From positions 1 through 31,913 of the forward strand of contig CAAGIZ010000095.1 in assembly GCA_900770075.1 (NCBI GenBank): a stretch of DNA of 31,913 nt, read 5' to 3'. This document shows positions 1 through 8,272 of this stretch, in pieces (positions within the stretch are counted from its first letter, which is position 1; the number at the start of each line of letters is the position of its first letter). Source of the DNA: Spirochaetia bacterium (GTDB lineage: Bacteria > Spirochaetota > Spirochaetia > Treponematales > Treponemataceae). Made by a program: the position numbers and the translations under genes. Below the pieces are notes generated by a model. That model had not been told where the DNA came from and did no database searches. It saw only the letters and a program-made list of their open reading frames with translations.

Positions 1-399
1 CAGGAAGTTTTTGTAAAAGTCTATACCAATCTTTCTAAATTCAGCTTTAAGTCCAGTTTTGGCACATGGATAACAAAAATTGCCTACAATTCTGCCGTCA
101 ATTCCGTAACCCGCCGTAAGGAATACCTTCCACTGGCAAACGAGGAACTTATTCAGGCTAAAGACCTATCCCCGGAGGAAGAGGAGATGAAAAGGGTTAC
201 CTTAAAGACCATAAGGGAGTGCGTTGCTTCCCTGCCGGAGAACTACGGGCTTTGCGTGGAGATGTATTTTTTCCACGGACTTAAACACGATGAAATTTCT
301 GAAATTACGGGGTTCCCTGTAAACACCATAAAATCTTATATTTTTCGGGCAAAGAAACTTTTGGCCGAAAACCTGCGGGGTGTCGTTTATGAACAGTAA
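1..399 (+). CDS. ECF-type RNA polymerase sigma factor, 5' end cut off by window
   Basis: The frame is open from base 1, so only the C-terminal 132 codons are present. The first residues read as the end of sigma region 2 (QEVFVKVY, then FGTWITKIAYNSAVN, the usual FxxWLxxIAxN block). After an acidic linker comes region 4: LPENYGLCVEMYFFHGLKHDE, then EISEITGFPVNTIKSYIFRA, a helix-turn-helix that would read the -35 element. This is the normal ECF architecture. The stop lies inside the next gene, which encodes a zinc-motif anti-sigma factor, so the pair probably forms an autoregulated sigma/anti-sigma module responding to an envelope or redox signal. The signal itself cannot be read from the sequence. 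Confidence 0.88.
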   Translation, partial: QEVFVKVYTNLSKFSFKSSFGTWITKIAYNSAVNSVTRRKEYLPLANEELIQAKDLSPEEEEMKRVTLKTIRECVASLPENYGLCVEMYFFHGLKHDEISEITGFPVNTIKSYIFRAKKLLAENLRGVVYEQ

Positions 400-820
400 A
401 AAATGTGAAACCGTGATGAACTCTTTTTTTGCCCTCGACAAGGGAGAACGCCTTGAGCTTAAAGATTCTCTTCATCTGATTTTCTGTAAGGAATGTCGGA
501 CTAAGGTCAGGCTGCTTTCCAGGGCGGAAAAAATAGTGCAGCTGCCTCTTTCCCTGAAGCAGGATTTGTGGAATTCCATGCTTTCTTCCATAATAAAGAC
601 CATAAAACCTGTTTCCATGTTCCGGTGGGTTTTAAGCGGGTTTTTGATGATTGCGCTTTTTGTTCTTTCGGGAATTTTCCTTGAAAAGACCCAGAATCCG
701 GACTACCTGCTGGGGTTCTACCTGATTGTAGGTGCTGTGGTAACTGCTTACTGCGGAGCGTTTATGGCCATAAATATGGATTTTTTCATAAAAAAGGCGG
801 ATACTGCTGCCCTGAACTAG
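389..820 (+). CDS. ZAS-type membrane anti-sigma factor
   Basis: A 143-aa protein starting at ATG 389, preceded by GGGG at 377-380; a GTG at 380 is the alternative start. It overlaps the sigma gene by 11 nt, implying translational coupling. Near the N-terminus is H29-x3-C33-x2-C36 (HLIFCKEC), the zinc-associated anti-sigma signature. Two hydrophobic segments follow (about residues 78-97 and 108-130), so the cytoplasmic N-terminal domain would bind the sigma factor and the rest anchors it in the inner membrane. The partner is inferred from gene order. No periplasmic sensor domain is present, so signal perception must be in the membrane, in the zinc site, or in another protein. Confidence 0.72.
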   Translation: MNSKKCETVMNSFFALDKGERLELKDSLHLIFCKECRTKVRLLSRAEKIVQLPLSLKQDLWNSMLSSIIKTIKPVSMFRWVLSGFLMIALFVLSGIFLEKTQNPDYLLGFYLIVGAVVTAYCGAFMAINMDFFIKKADTAALN

Positions 821-834
821 AATTGGGATTTGCT

Positions 835-948
835 CTGTTGATGGCGCCGGGTAGTAGAGGCCGCAAAGCGGGTGCCCCGCCACCGGAGGCGCGTAAGACG
901 CCGGAGCCTCGGATAACCGCTGGACGATAAATTGTGCGCCCCCAAAAA
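835..948. repeat. GC-rich intergenic segment with short inverted repeats
   Basis: This stretch is much richer in G+C than its flanks and contains nested short inversions such as GCGGG/CCCGC and GGCG/CGCC. No credible ORF or tRNA is visible. It resembles in composition the GC-rich elements at 6317-6418 and 9426-9530, though I could not align it end to end with them. It may be a member of a dispersed repeat family. Confidence 0.35.
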
Positions 949-1009
949 AAACAAAAATGGCTGAAACTCGGCGTGCAAAAACCTGTTTTTTTGTGGTAAA
1001 CTTGCCTCT

Positions 1010-2254
1010 ATGAACAAAAACGATTTTGAAATTTTAAAAGGCTGGCTTGAAAATTCCAGACCTGATATTGTTGAACTTCAGACTCTTTTGACTTCCATTC
1101 CTGCCATGGCTCCTGAAAGCGGTGGCGACGGCGAGTGGAAAAAATGTGCTGCCCTGAAAAAATGGCTCATTGACCGGGGTTTTGAAGAAAATCAGTTTGA
1201 ACAGTTTGATGCCCCTGATTCCCGGGTTTCTGCCGGTGTGCGCCCGAACCTTATGCTGACCGTTCCCGGTAAAAAAAAGCAGGCGGTTTTTGTAATGGCT
1301 CATCTGGATGTGGTTCCTCCGGGTAACCTTGACCTTTGGCATTCTGACCCGTGGAAGGCTGTTTATGATGAAAAAAATGACAGGATTACGGGGCGGGGTG
1401 TTGAGGACAACCAGCAGGGACTGGTGAGCGGCGTGATTGCTGCCCTTGCCCTTCTTAAAAACAAGATTGTGCCTGAGTTTACGGTCAAACTGTTTTTTAT
1501 GGCGGACGAGGAATTCGGTTCTGAATACGGAATGAAATTTCTTTTGAGGGAGCATCGGGAACTTTTTAATAAAGACGACCTGATTTTAATTCCTGACGGG
1601 GGAGACCCGGAGGGAAAGACCGTTGAAATTGCAGAAAAAAACATCCTCTGGCTCAGGCTCCACACCACCGGCCTTCAAAGCCACGGTTCCATGCCTCAGA
1701 AGGGCAAAAATGCCCATCTTGCTGCCTGCGACCTGGCTCTCCGGCTGAACGATCTGGAAAACTTTTTTGACGCCAGGGATGAACTTTTTAATCCGCCTTT
1801 TTCGACTTTTCAGCCTACCAAAAAAGAAGCTAATGTAGACACCGTAAACATAATTCCGGGGGATGACGTTTTTTACATGGACTGCCGGATTTTGCCCCGG
1901 TACACTCTGGAAGAAGTTCGTCTGGAAATCGACAGGCGGATTTCGGAAGTTGAAAAAAAATACGGCGTAAAGGTTGAGGTTGAAGAGCCTCAAAAACAGC
2001 AGTCTCCGGCTACTTCGGCGGATTCTCCTGTGGTGGTAAAACTCATGCAGGCGATAAAGGCTGCCCATGGTTTTGATGCGGTGCCGGTGGGTATTGGCGG
2101 CGGAACTGTGGGGGCGGAACTTCGGAGCCTTGGGTTCAATGCTGCAATCTGGTCTACGATTGAAGAAGTGTGCCATCAGCCGGACGAATACAGCATTTTG
2201 GGCAATGCCATTGCCGATGCAAAAACCCTGTGCGCCCTGTTTGTACAGCTGTAA
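1010..2254 (+). CDS. M20-family zinc metallopeptidase (dipeptidase/deacylase type)
   Basis: A 414-aa cytoplasmic metallohydrolase. The M20 metal-site residues are in order: H98-x-D100 (MAHLD), D133 in GRGVEDNQQG, the catalytic pair E167/E168 (ADEEFG), D196 (PDGGDPEG) and H389 (VCHQPDEY). The central lid domain, with LRLHTTGLQSHGSMP, lies between about residues 210 and 330. The family hydrolyses dipeptides or N-acyl amino acids with two zinc ions. The exact substrate is not predictable, but the GRGVEDNQQG form is typical of the PepV/CPG2-like branch. There is no signal peptide. No Shine-Dalgarno is seen; a TAAACT at 997-1002 sits only 7 nt before the ATG, so the mRNA may be leaderless. Confidence 0.85.
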   Translation: MNKNDFEILKGWLENSRPDIVELQTLLTSIPAMAPESGGDGEWKKCAALKKWLIDRGFEENQFEQFDAPDSRVSAGVRPNLMLTVPGKKKQAVFVMAHLDVVPPGNLDLWHSDPWKAVYDEKNDRITGRGVEDNQQGLVSGVIAALALLKNKIVPEFTVKLFFMADEEFGSEYGMKFLLREHRELFNKDDLILIPDGGDPEGKTVEIAEKNILWLRLHTTGLQSHGSMPQKGKNAHLAACDLALRLNDLENFFDARDELFNPPFSTFQPTKKEANVDTVNIIPGDDVFYMDCRILPRYTLEEVRLEIDRRISEVEKKYGVKVEVEEPQKQQSPATSADSPVVVKLMQAIKAAHGFDAVPVGIGGGTVGAELRSLGFNAAIWSTIEEVCHQPDEYSILGNAIADAKTLCALFVQL

Positions 2255-2278
2255 GAGGGCAACTGTCAAGCCTGCAAC

Positions 2279-2307
2279 TTGTAGAATTGATTTGTCTGAT
2301 GTAGAAT
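2279..2307 (+). promoter_or_regulatory. Candidate sigma-70 promoter of mraY, leaderless transcript
   Basis: TTGTAG (2279-2284), a 17-nt spacer and TAGAAT (2302-2307). The start codon of mraY is at 2317, so transcription would begin within about 1-3 nt of the ATG. No Shine-Dalgarno is present, which fits a leaderless mRNA. Confidence 0.5.
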
Positions 2308-2316
2308 AGTAACACT

Positions 2317-3387
2317 ATGCTTTATACTCTTGGCGGTCTTTTGACCCGTTATTTTGGTCCTGCACGTCTTTTGCAGTCATACACTGTCCTTATCGTTCTG
2401 GCACTGTATACAGGTTTTCTTGTTGTTTTGTATGCCATGCCCCGTTTTTTTGCTTACATGCCCCACGACCGTGGAAGGGAATTTACGGTAAGCGCAGAAG
2501 CGGCAAAGGGCAAGCCTACGGGAGCCGGAGTATTTTTTATTACTGTGTTCGTGCTTTTGAGCCTGATTTTTGTTCCCATGGACTGGTTTAAAAGCTGTGC
2601 TCTGGGGCTTACCTGGCTTATGATGCTGACCGGCTATCTGGACGACCGCAGTGCAACCAGCTGGGGGGAATACCGCAAGGCTCTTCTTGACCTTGTTATT
2701 TCTGTCGCCCTTTCTGTCTTGATGTCTGTCTATCTGCGCCAGCACAGTCCTGACGGAAACCTTTATTTCTGGTTCCCGTTTTTGACCCACCCGGTTTTTG
2801 TTTACCCATGGGTTTTTGTCCTGATTTCCACGGTGCTTTTGTGGACTTCCGTAAATACAACCAACTGCACGGACGGGGTTGATGGTCTTAGTGCAACCCT
2901 TGTCTTAATCGCACTTTTGACGCTTGGCGTTATCTTTTACTTTATTCTCGGACATAAAGACATTGCTGCCTACCTTCTGGTGCCTCATCTTAAGCAGGGG
3001 GCGGGGTGGGCTGTAATGACTTTTTGTCTGGCCGGAGTTTTGATGGGCTACCTCTGGCACAACGCTTTTCCCAGCAAGTGCCTTATGGGAGATGCCGGAA
3101 GCCGGGCTCTTGGGTTTTACATCGGTATTTGCGTAATGCTCAGCGGAAACCCTTTTATGATTTTTGCAACTTCCACAATTATCTTTATAAACGGCGGAAT
3201 GGGACTGATGAAAGTCTTCTTAAAAAGATTTTTCCACATCAGCATTTTTTCAAAAATTCGCTTTCCGCTCCACGACCACATGCGGGTAAACCACGGCTGG
3301 TCGCCGACGCAGGTTTTAATCAAATTCATGATGCTTCAGCTTTTGATTACCCTTGCGGTGGTCGGAATAATATTTAAAGTCAGGTAA
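2317..3387 (+). CDS. mraY: Phospho-N-acetylmuramoyl-pentapeptide transferase
   Basis: A 356-aa polytopic inner-membrane enzyme that transfers phospho-MurNAc-pentapeptide from UDP to undecaprenyl phosphate to make lipid I in peptidoglycan synthesis. About ten hydrophobic segments are visible. The family motifs are in order: the Asp pair D109-D110 (GYLDDR), NCTDGVDGLS (residues 183-192) with the catalytic Asp, LMGDAGS (256-262), and PLHDHMRVNHGW near the C-terminus, matching the His-rich MraY signature. The last motif separates it from WecA-type GT4 enzymes. Length is normal. It is not in a mur/dcw cluster here; its neighbours are a peptidase and aroA, so it seems to be transcribed alone. Confidence 0.9.
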   Translation: MLYTLGGLLTRYFGPARLLQSYTVLIVLALYTGFLVVLYAMPRFFAYMPHDRGREFTVSAEAAKGKPTGAGVFFITVFVLLSLIFVPMDWFKSCALGLTWLMMLTGYLDDRSATSWGEYRKALLDLVISVALSVLMSVYLRQHSPDGNLYFWFPFLTHPVFVYPWVFVLISTVLLWTSVNTTNCTDGVDGLSATLVLIALLTLGVIFYFILGHKDIAAYLLVPHLKQGAGWAVMTFCLAGVLMGYLWHNAFPSKCLMGDAGSRALGFYIGICVMLSGNPFMIFATSTIIFINGGMGLMKVFLKRFFHISIFSKIRFPLHDHMRVNHGWSPTQVLIKFMMLQLLITLAVVGIIFKVR

Positions 3388-3441
3388 ATGGGCACCTCGA
3401 AAAACTCGTCTTTGTCGATTTTTTTAGAGGTTCCCAAATCT
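3388..3441. repeat. Imperfect hairpin between mraY and aroA
   Basis: Arms GGGCACCTCGAAAAA and TTTTTTAGAGGTTCCC pair with about two mismatches. No T-run follows the second arm, so this is a poor intrinsic terminator. The motif CCTCTAAAAA recurs at 6264-6273, suggesting a dispersed Treponema-type intergenic element. Confidence 0.4.
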
Positions 3442-3482
3442 TTTATCCTAGACATTGCATTTACTTTGGCAAAGGAAAAAAT

Positions 3483-4856
3483 ATGAATATAACTGCTTCT
3501 AACCACAATCTTTCCGGTTCGATTACGGTGCCTGGTTCAAAATCTCACACCATTCGTGCCCTCATACTTGCATCCCTTGCAGAGGGAAAATCAGTTATCA
3601 GAAACCCCCTCCCCAGCGCAGACTGCCTTTCTACGGCGGCAGCGGTTCCTCTCATAGGTTCAAAGGTGGAATTAAACCTTTCTGAAGAAGGCGAGCCGGG
3701 AACTCAGTGGATTGTCTACGGAGCCGGAAAAAACATCCATCTGCCTGAAGATGTGGTAAATGTGGGAAATTCAGGTTCCCTGCTGTATTTTCTTTCGCCG
3801 GTGGCAGCGGTTTTTGAAGGCATAAGCGTTTTTACGGGGGATGAATCCATCCGGAAAAGACCTGTAGCCCACGTTGCACAGGCCCTCTCTCAGCTGGGAG
3901 CCAGGGCAGAAACCGCCATTCCCGGACACAACGGCTGCCCCCTCATAGTAAAAGGCCCCATAAAACCCGGCGTTGTAAGGACGGAAGGGGAAGTTTCCAG
4001 TCAGTATATTTCCGGCCTTATGATGGCAGGAATCCTTCTTGACGGAAAACTCACCCTGGAACTTTCAAACCCGAAGGAAACTCCATACCTTACCATGACA
4101 AAAAACTGGCTGGAAAAGACCGGGGTTCCCTGCAAAATTTCAGAAGATTTTAAAAAGATAGAAGTGCAGGGGCCGGTAAACCTGAAGCCCTTTGACGTTA
4201 CAATCCCCAGCGACTGGGAAGGAGTTGCCTTTCCGCTGATTGCAGCCCTCATGACAGATTCAAAAATCACGATAGAAAATGTGGATTCCAGCGGCACTCA
4301 GGGAGACGATGCCATCGTAGAAATCTTAAAAACCCTGGGAGCAGACATTGAATGGGACAAAACAAAAGACACCCTCACCGTCTGTGGCGGAAAATTGGCT
4401 AAAGACGGCCACGGAAAACTTTCCACAAAACACCTTCCGGGGGGAGAACTCCACGTAAACATGAATTCCTTCCCGGATGCAGTCTGCGCCCTGGCAGCCA
4501 TTGCAACGACGGTGGAAGGAACCGTAGTTCTGGAAGATGCAGCAGTCTGCCGCCGCAAGGAAACAGACCGGCTGAAAGTGCTGAATATTGAACTTTCAAA
4601 ACTGGGGGCCGATATAGAAGAAAAAGAAGATTCCCTCATAATAAGGGGAGGCAAAAAACTCCACGGGGGAACTGTAGAAAGCTACAAAGACCACCGCATG
4701 GCCATGTCCCTTGCCTGCCTTGCCCTTGCCCTGCCAGAAGGGGAGCAGCTTGTAATAAAGGAAGCAGAGTGCTGTTCCGTAAGCTTTCCGCGGTTTTTTG
4801 AACTTATGAACACCTGTCTTGGAGCAGGCTTTTCGGAAGAAAAGACTGAAGGATAA
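3483..4856 (+). CDS. aroA: 3-phosphoshikimate 1-carboxyvinyltransferase (EPSP synthase)
   Basis: A 457-aa cytoplasmic shikimate-pathway enzyme joining shikimate-3-phosphate and phosphoenolpyruvate to EPSP. The N-terminal motif PGSKSHTIRA holds the substrate Lys (K20) and Ser. NVGNSGSLLYFL (93-104) occupies the place of the usual GNAGTxxR loop, and SIRKRP follows. SSQYISGLMMA, CRRKETDRL and SYKDHRMAM complete the two-domain inside-out alpha/beta barrel signature. The change in the GNxGT loop (GNSGSLL) is typical of a divergent branch rather than damage. The start is supported by AAAGGA about 7 nt upstream. The gene ends before a strong bidirectional terminator. Confidence 0.93.
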   Translation: MNITASNHNLSGSITVPGSKSHTIRALILASLAEGKSVIRNPLPSADCLSTAAAVPLIGSKVELNLSEEGEPGTQWIVYGAGKNIHLPEDVVNVGNSGSLLYFLSPVAAVFEGISVFTGDESIRKRPVAHVAQALSQLGARAETAIPGHNGCPLIVKGPIKPGVVRTEGEVSSQYISGLMMAGILLDGKLTLELSNPKETPYLTMTKNWLEKTGVPCKISEDFKKIEVQGPVNLKPFDVTIPSDWEGVAFPLIAALMTDSKITIENVDSSGTQGDDAIVEILKTLGADIEWDKTKDTLTVCGGKLAKDGHGKLSTKHLPGGELHVNMNSFPDAVCALAAIATTVEGTVVLEDAAVCRRKETDRLKVLNIELSKLGADIEEKEDSLIIRGGKKLHGGTVESYKDHRMAMSLACLALALPEGEQLVIKEAECCSVSFPRFFELMNTCLGAGFSEEKTEG

Positions 4857-4871
4857 AGGGCAAAAATAAAC

Positions 4872-4893
4872 GCAGCCACAAACCGCTGGCTGC
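4872..4893. terminator. Small hairpin 3' of aroA
   Basis: GCAGCCA/TGGCTGC form a 7-bp stem with an 8-nt loop. On the minus strand it is followed by a T-rich run, so it may help end ilvE read-through. Confidence 0.35.
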
Positions 4894-4907
4894 AATTCAA
4901 ACACAAA

Positions 4908-4970
4908 TAAAAACGCCTGCAGTCCCAGCCGGCTTTACCAGCCGTCTCTGTTGCCGCAGGCGTTTTTTTT
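4908..4970. terminator. Bidirectional intrinsic terminator between aroA and ilvE
   Basis: A perfect 11-bp stem AAAACGCCTGC/GCAGGCGTTTT encloses a second small hairpin (CGGCT/AGCCG) and ends in eight T on the plus strand. A-rich sequence precedes the left arm, so it can also work for the convergent minus-strand gene. Confidence 0.85.
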
Positions 4971-5053
4971 GCCCCCCCCACGAAACAAACCGTCAAAGCC
5001 CGACAGAGCCGGCTTTTTAGGGGGGCAAAAAATTGCAATTTTTAGAGATGCTC

Positions 5054-6154
5054 TTATTTGTTGCCTGGAATTACGATTGTGTTCCAGTTGTTAGGGTCTT
5101 CCAAAAGACCGTACTGGCGGCCTTTCAGTTCGTGCTGAAGTTCCTTTGCAACAGGCCCGAAACCTTCGCAGAAAGAAGTCTTCTTGCCTTTCAAATCGGT
5201 GATGGAAGAGATAGGACTGATTCCGGCGGCAGTTCCTGTAACAAAACATTCAACGGCTTTTTTCTGCACTTCTTTAACAGAAACAGGACGTTCTTCCACC
5301 TTGTAGCCTTTTTCCCGGGCAAGGGCGATTACAGATTTGCGGGTGATTCCCGGAAGAATTGTATCTCCCAGTTCAGGAGTTACGATAGTCTTGTCTTTAA
5401 GGACAAAGAAAAGGTTACAGCTGGAGCCTTCCTGGAAATACTTGTGATGTACGGCGTCCAGGTAAACACATTCTACGTAGCCTGCATCTTCGGCCTCTTT
5501 TTTTGCAAGGGCTGAAATAACGTAGTTGGAAGCGCATTTAATGTAGCCGGTTCCGTGAGGAGTAGCCCGAATCCTGTCTGTAATAACGGCACCGTCCAGA
5601 CCTTTCTTAAAGTAAGCAGAAACGGTAGTTGCACAGATTACCACATAAGGCTGGTGGGAACATCCGACGCCGATAGCACCTTCCGAGTTCATGAAGGGAC
5701 GCATATAGATGGATTCCGCGTCAGCATAGTCAGTTTTTTCCCAGTCAGGATTGTACTTTGGAACGTAACCCAGGGCAGCATTGCGCTTAACAAATTCCAC
5801 AGAAGCGTTTACAAACTGCTCAACCGGAAAAGCCGGACAGTAAAGGCCTTTCATTGAATTGTTAAATCGTTTGCCGTTTTCTTCAGGACGGAAAATTGCT
5901 ACACCGCCGTCTTTAGTCGGAAAGCCCTTCATGCCTTCAAAACAGCCGTAAGCATACTGAGAAGTGTAAGTTACGGTAGGAATACCCATCTGATTGCGCT
6001 TGTCCAGAACTGCCTTGCGGTCAGCCTCAGACATAGCCATAAGTTCGTCGTAAGTTACCTTGTCGCTTTCCAGCCATTCTTCGTCCCATTTTTGGGTTTC
6101 AGGGTTATAGCGTGCAATGTAAGTAACTGGATAAAGGTTTAATGCAAAAGCCAC
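5054..6154 (-). CDS. ilvE: Branched-chain amino acid aminotransferase
   Basis: A 366-aa fold-type IV PLP enzyme interconverting leucine, isoleucine and valine with their 2-oxo acids. The pattern is the long BCAT (group II) form: YAYGCFEGMKGF, RPEENGKRFNNS (about 89-100), YMRPFMNS with R152, GTGYIKCASNY with the probable Schiff-base K206, EGSSCNLFFV, and TGTAAGISPI near the C-terminus. The start is GTG (6152-6154), chosen because GGAGGA lies 7 nt upstream on the minus strand and no ATG fits. It is convergent with aroA, with terminators between them. Confidence 0.92.
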   Translation of the reverse strand: MAFALNLYPVTYIARYNPETQKWDEEWLESDKVTYDELMAMSEADRKAVLDKRNQMGIPTVTYTSQYAYGCFEGMKGFPTKDGGVAIFRPEENGKRFNNSMKGLYCPAFPVEQFVNASVEFVKRNAALGYVPKYNPDWEKTDYADAESIYMRPFMNSEGAIGVGCSHQPYVVICATTVSAYFKKGLDGAVITDRIRATPHGTGYIKCASNYVISALAKKEAEDAGYVECVYLDAVHHKYFQEGSSCNLFFVLKDKTIVTPELGDTILPGITRKSVIALAREKGYKVEERPVSVKEVQKKAVECFVTGTAAGISPISSITDLKGKKTSFCEGFGPVAKELQHELKGRQYGLLEDPNNWNTIVIPGNK

Positions 6155-6270
6155 TTTTTTTCCTCCACCAGGTGCGATAAAAATCGTATCTGTAAATGTT
6201 GTCTGAAGAATAGAATATTACTTTTTTAAATATGTGTAAATAAATGAAAAAATACTGAAGGAAACCTCTA

Positions 6271-6309
6271 AAAACTTCACTTTCTAAAAGTGCCCTGAAG
6301 TTTTTTTTT
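6271..6309 (+). terminator. T-tailed hairpin upstream of ychF
   Basis: AAACTTCA/TGAAGTTT forms an outer stem and CACTTT/AAAGTG an inner one, followed by nine T on the plus strand. No plus-strand gene ends just upstream, so it may be part of a repeat or block stray transcription toward ychF. Confidence 0.45.
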
Positions 6310-6316
6310 ATTTTTC

Positions 6317-6418
6317 GGAGCACATCCACCGTCTCGCCGGCCAACCGGGGTTCCGCTTACCGCTCCATCCGCCTGCGGCGGACGGACCAGGCCGCCCCTA
6401 ATGTCCGGGCTAAGACTT
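6317..6418. repeat. GC-rich dispersed repeat, copy 1
   Basis: About 102 bp. Its ends (GGAGCACATCCNCCGTC on the left, GGCTAAGANTT on the right) reappear in reverse orientation at 9426-9530, along with a shared GTTCCGCTT in the middle. It contains a CCGCC/GGCGG inversion. Confidence 0.55.
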
Positions 6419-6420
6419 CG

Positions 6421-6448
6421 TAAAAAACGATAACGACGTTTTTTTTGC
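6421..6448 (+). terminator. AT-rich hairpin with T-run
   Basis: AAAAAACG and CGTTTTTT pair around a short loop, giving a weak terminator-like structure just before the ychF promoter. Confidence 0.35.
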
Positions 6449-6453
6449 CATAG

Positions 6454-6482
6454 TTGAGAAATTTTTTGTTTAGGGGTAATAT
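6454..6482 (+). promoter_or_regulatory. Sigma-70 promoter of ychF
   Basis: TTGAGA (6454-6459), a 17-nt spacer and TAATAT (6477-6482). It is about 60 nt upstream of the ychF start codon. Confidence 0.55.
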
Positions 6483-6544
6483 CTAAAAGATAAAAAATGC
6501 ACTTACACGGAACCCAAACTGTTTTGTGATATAAGGAAATAAAA

Positions 6545-7675
6545 ATGAAATTAACCTGCGGTATCGTCGGACTTCCAAATGTTGGAAAATCGACTATTTT
6601 TTCTGCCCTTACCCGGGCACCTGCTGAGGCTGCAAACTATCCCTTCTGTACCATCGAACCCAATCACGGTGTCGTAGAACTTCCTGACGAACGTCTGGAT
6701 TTTATGGCAGGGGTTTTTCAGCCTAAAAAGAAAATTCCTGCCACAGTTGAATTTGTGGACATTGCCGGTCTTATCAAGGGGGCTTCCAACGGCGAAGGGC
6801 TTGGAAATCAGTTTTTGGCAAACATCAGGGAAACTTCCGTCATTGCCCACGTTGTGCGCTGTTTTGACGACCCGGACATTCAGCATGTGCGGGATGACGC
6901 AAAGACAGATGCTCCCATCGACCCGGAAAGCGACATTCTGACCATAAACTACGAGCTTTGCCAGGCGGATATAGACACAATTACAAAACGCGAAGACAAG
7001 GTTACACGTCAGATTCGCGCAATGGGTAAGGCGGAAGAAAAAAAGTTTGCTGGCTATCGCAGTGCCGTAGATAAAATTTTGCCTTTGCTGCAGGAAGGAA
7101 AATGCGCACGTCAGGCAGATTTGACAGATGATGAACTTGAAGGAATTTACGACCTGCATCTTCTTACAATAAAACCTCAGCTTTTTGTCTGCAACATCGA
7201 CGAAGACACCATTGCCGAAGGTACAAACAAATATGTGGAAGCGGTAAAAAAACTTGCTGCGGAAGAAAAAAGCGAAGTAATCGTAATCTGCGGAAAATTT
7301 GAAAGCGACCTTGTAGATATTGATACTCCGGAAGACAGAAAGGAATTTATGGACAGCGTTGGATTGAAGGAATCTGGCCTTACAGTTCTTGCGCGTGCGG
7401 CTTATCATTTAATGGGACTCCGCACCTTCTTTACCGGTGGTGCAGATGAATGCCGTGCCTGGACAATTCATAACGGAGATAAAGCTCCACAGGCGGCTGG
7501 CGTAATTCACACCGATTTTGAAAAAGGCTTTATAAAAGCAGAAGTTTATTCTGTAGAAGACCTTAAAAAATACGGTTCAGAAGCAGAAATAAAGTCTGCC
7601 GGAAAATACCGTCAGGAAGGCAAGGAATATGTGGTTCAGGACGGAGACGTAATGTTCTTTAAATTTAATGTCTAA
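6545..7675 (+). CDS. ychF: Ribosome-associated Obg-family GTPase/ATPase YchF
   Basis: A 376-aa protein of the universally conserved YchF/OLA1 family, which binds ribosomes and prefers ATP. The G1 motif GLPNVGKST is at 9-17, a G2 region lies in FCTIEPNHG, and G3 DIAGLIKGAS is at 72-81. NIDED occupies the place of the usual NKxD, the known YchF peculiarity behind its relaxed nucleotide specificity. A coiled-coil insert lies between the G motifs and a TGS domain ends the protein (from about GLRTFFTGG to VMFFKFNV). Length is near the family norm of about 363. It has its own promoter, with a weak AAGGAA upstream of the start. Confidence 0.94.
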   Translation: MKLTCGIVGLPNVGKSTIFSALTRAPAEAANYPFCTIEPNHGVVELPDERLDFMAGVFQPKKKIPATVEFVDIAGLIKGASNGEGLGNQFLANIRETSVIAHVVRCFDDPDIQHVRDDAKTDAPIDPESDILTINYELCQADIDTITKREDKVTRQIRAMGKAEEKKFAGYRSAVDKILPLLQEGKCARQADLTDDELEGIYDLHLLTIKPQLFVCNIDEDTIAEGTNKYVEAVKKLAAEEKSEVIVICGKFESDLVDIDTPEDRKEFMDSVGLKESGLTVLARAAYHLMGLRTFFTGGADECRAWTIHNGDKAPQAAGVIHTDFEKGFIKAEVYSVEDLKKYGSEAEIKSAGKYRQEGKEYVVQDGDVMFFKFNV

Positions 7676-7717
7676 AGTTGCGCACTTTGCCGTGCATGAC
7701 TTTTTGGAGGCTTTGAA

Positions 7718-8128
7718 ATGAGTGAAGAGATTAAAAAAATCGACTGGAGCGATGAATATCTTTTAGGTGTTCCAGAAATAGACCAGCAGCACAAAAAACT
7801 TGTTGCCATTGCAAACGAACTTTACGATGTGGTTTTGGGAAGTGAAGGGGATTTTAAGGCAAAGATGCCGGTAGTCCTTAAAAATCTTACCGATTATACA
7901 AAGTATCATTTTTCGACGGAAGAAGCCTTGCAGGCAAAAATCGGCTACATCGGTCTTGACACCCACAAAGCGGCTCATGACTTTTTTATAAAGGAAATAG
8001 CTTTCCAGAACCAGAAACTTTCTTCGGACAACAGGGCAGGAGTTCTTTCCTTCTATAAATACATAGTCGGCTGGGTTTTGAACCACATTGCAAAGGCTGA
8101 CAGGCTTTGGGCAAACACCATGAAATAA
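7718..8128 (+). CDS. Bacteriohemerythrin
   Basis: A 136-aa single-domain, four-helix-bundle, non-haem di-iron O2-binding protein. All iron ligands of the family are in place: H25 (DQQHKK), H64 and E68 (YHFSTEE), H83 and H87 (THKAAH), H123 and D128 (NHIAKAD). It lacks a methyl-accepting or other signalling domain, so it is the free, cytoplasmic type, likely used for O2 buffering or delivery in a microaerophilic or anaerobic cell. A strong GGAGG at about 7705 precedes the start. It follows ychF by 42 nt and could be co-transcribed, and it is followed by a terminator. Confidence 0.9.
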   Translation: MSEEIKKIDWSDEYLLGVPEIDQQHKKLVAIANELYDVVLGSEGDFKAKMPVVLKNLTDYTKYHFSTEEALQAKIGYIGLDTHKAAHDFFIKEIAFQNQKLSSDNRAGVLSFYKYIVGWVLNHIAKADRLWANTMK

Positions 8129-8145
8129 CGCATAAAAATGTACAG

Positions 8146-8178
8146 GAAGCGGTTGCAGAAAGCGGCCGCTTTTTTTTT
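8146..8178 (+). terminator. Terminator after the hemerythrin gene
   Basis: The palindrome AAAGCGGCCGCTTT (8159-8172), with an alternative arm AAGCGG just upstream, runs into a tract of eight to nine T. Confidence 0.65.
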
Positions 8179-8272
8179 CAGTTTTTGCCAAAAATTGATT
8201 TTTAAACACAATTAGTAAGTGTAGCGCAAAAAAAATCGGTACAAGTCCGGCGCAACATGGAGGTGTCTGGGA

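Larger units (their letters stand above)
6155..6544. other. 390-nt intergenic region between divergent ilvE and ychF
   Basis: No protein gene is credible here. It holds a T-tailed hairpin (6271-6309), a GC-rich dispersed repeat (6317-6418), a second T-tailed hairpin (6421-6448) and the ychF promoter (6454-6482). The ilvE promoter must lie in 6170-6270, which is very A/T-rich; I could not fix one. Confidence 0.6.

Noticed and set aside
835..948. tRNA or other RNA gene in the GC-rich block
   Set aside because: No cloverleaf with a T-arm GTTCGANTC and acceptor pairing could be drawn; it looks like a repeat.
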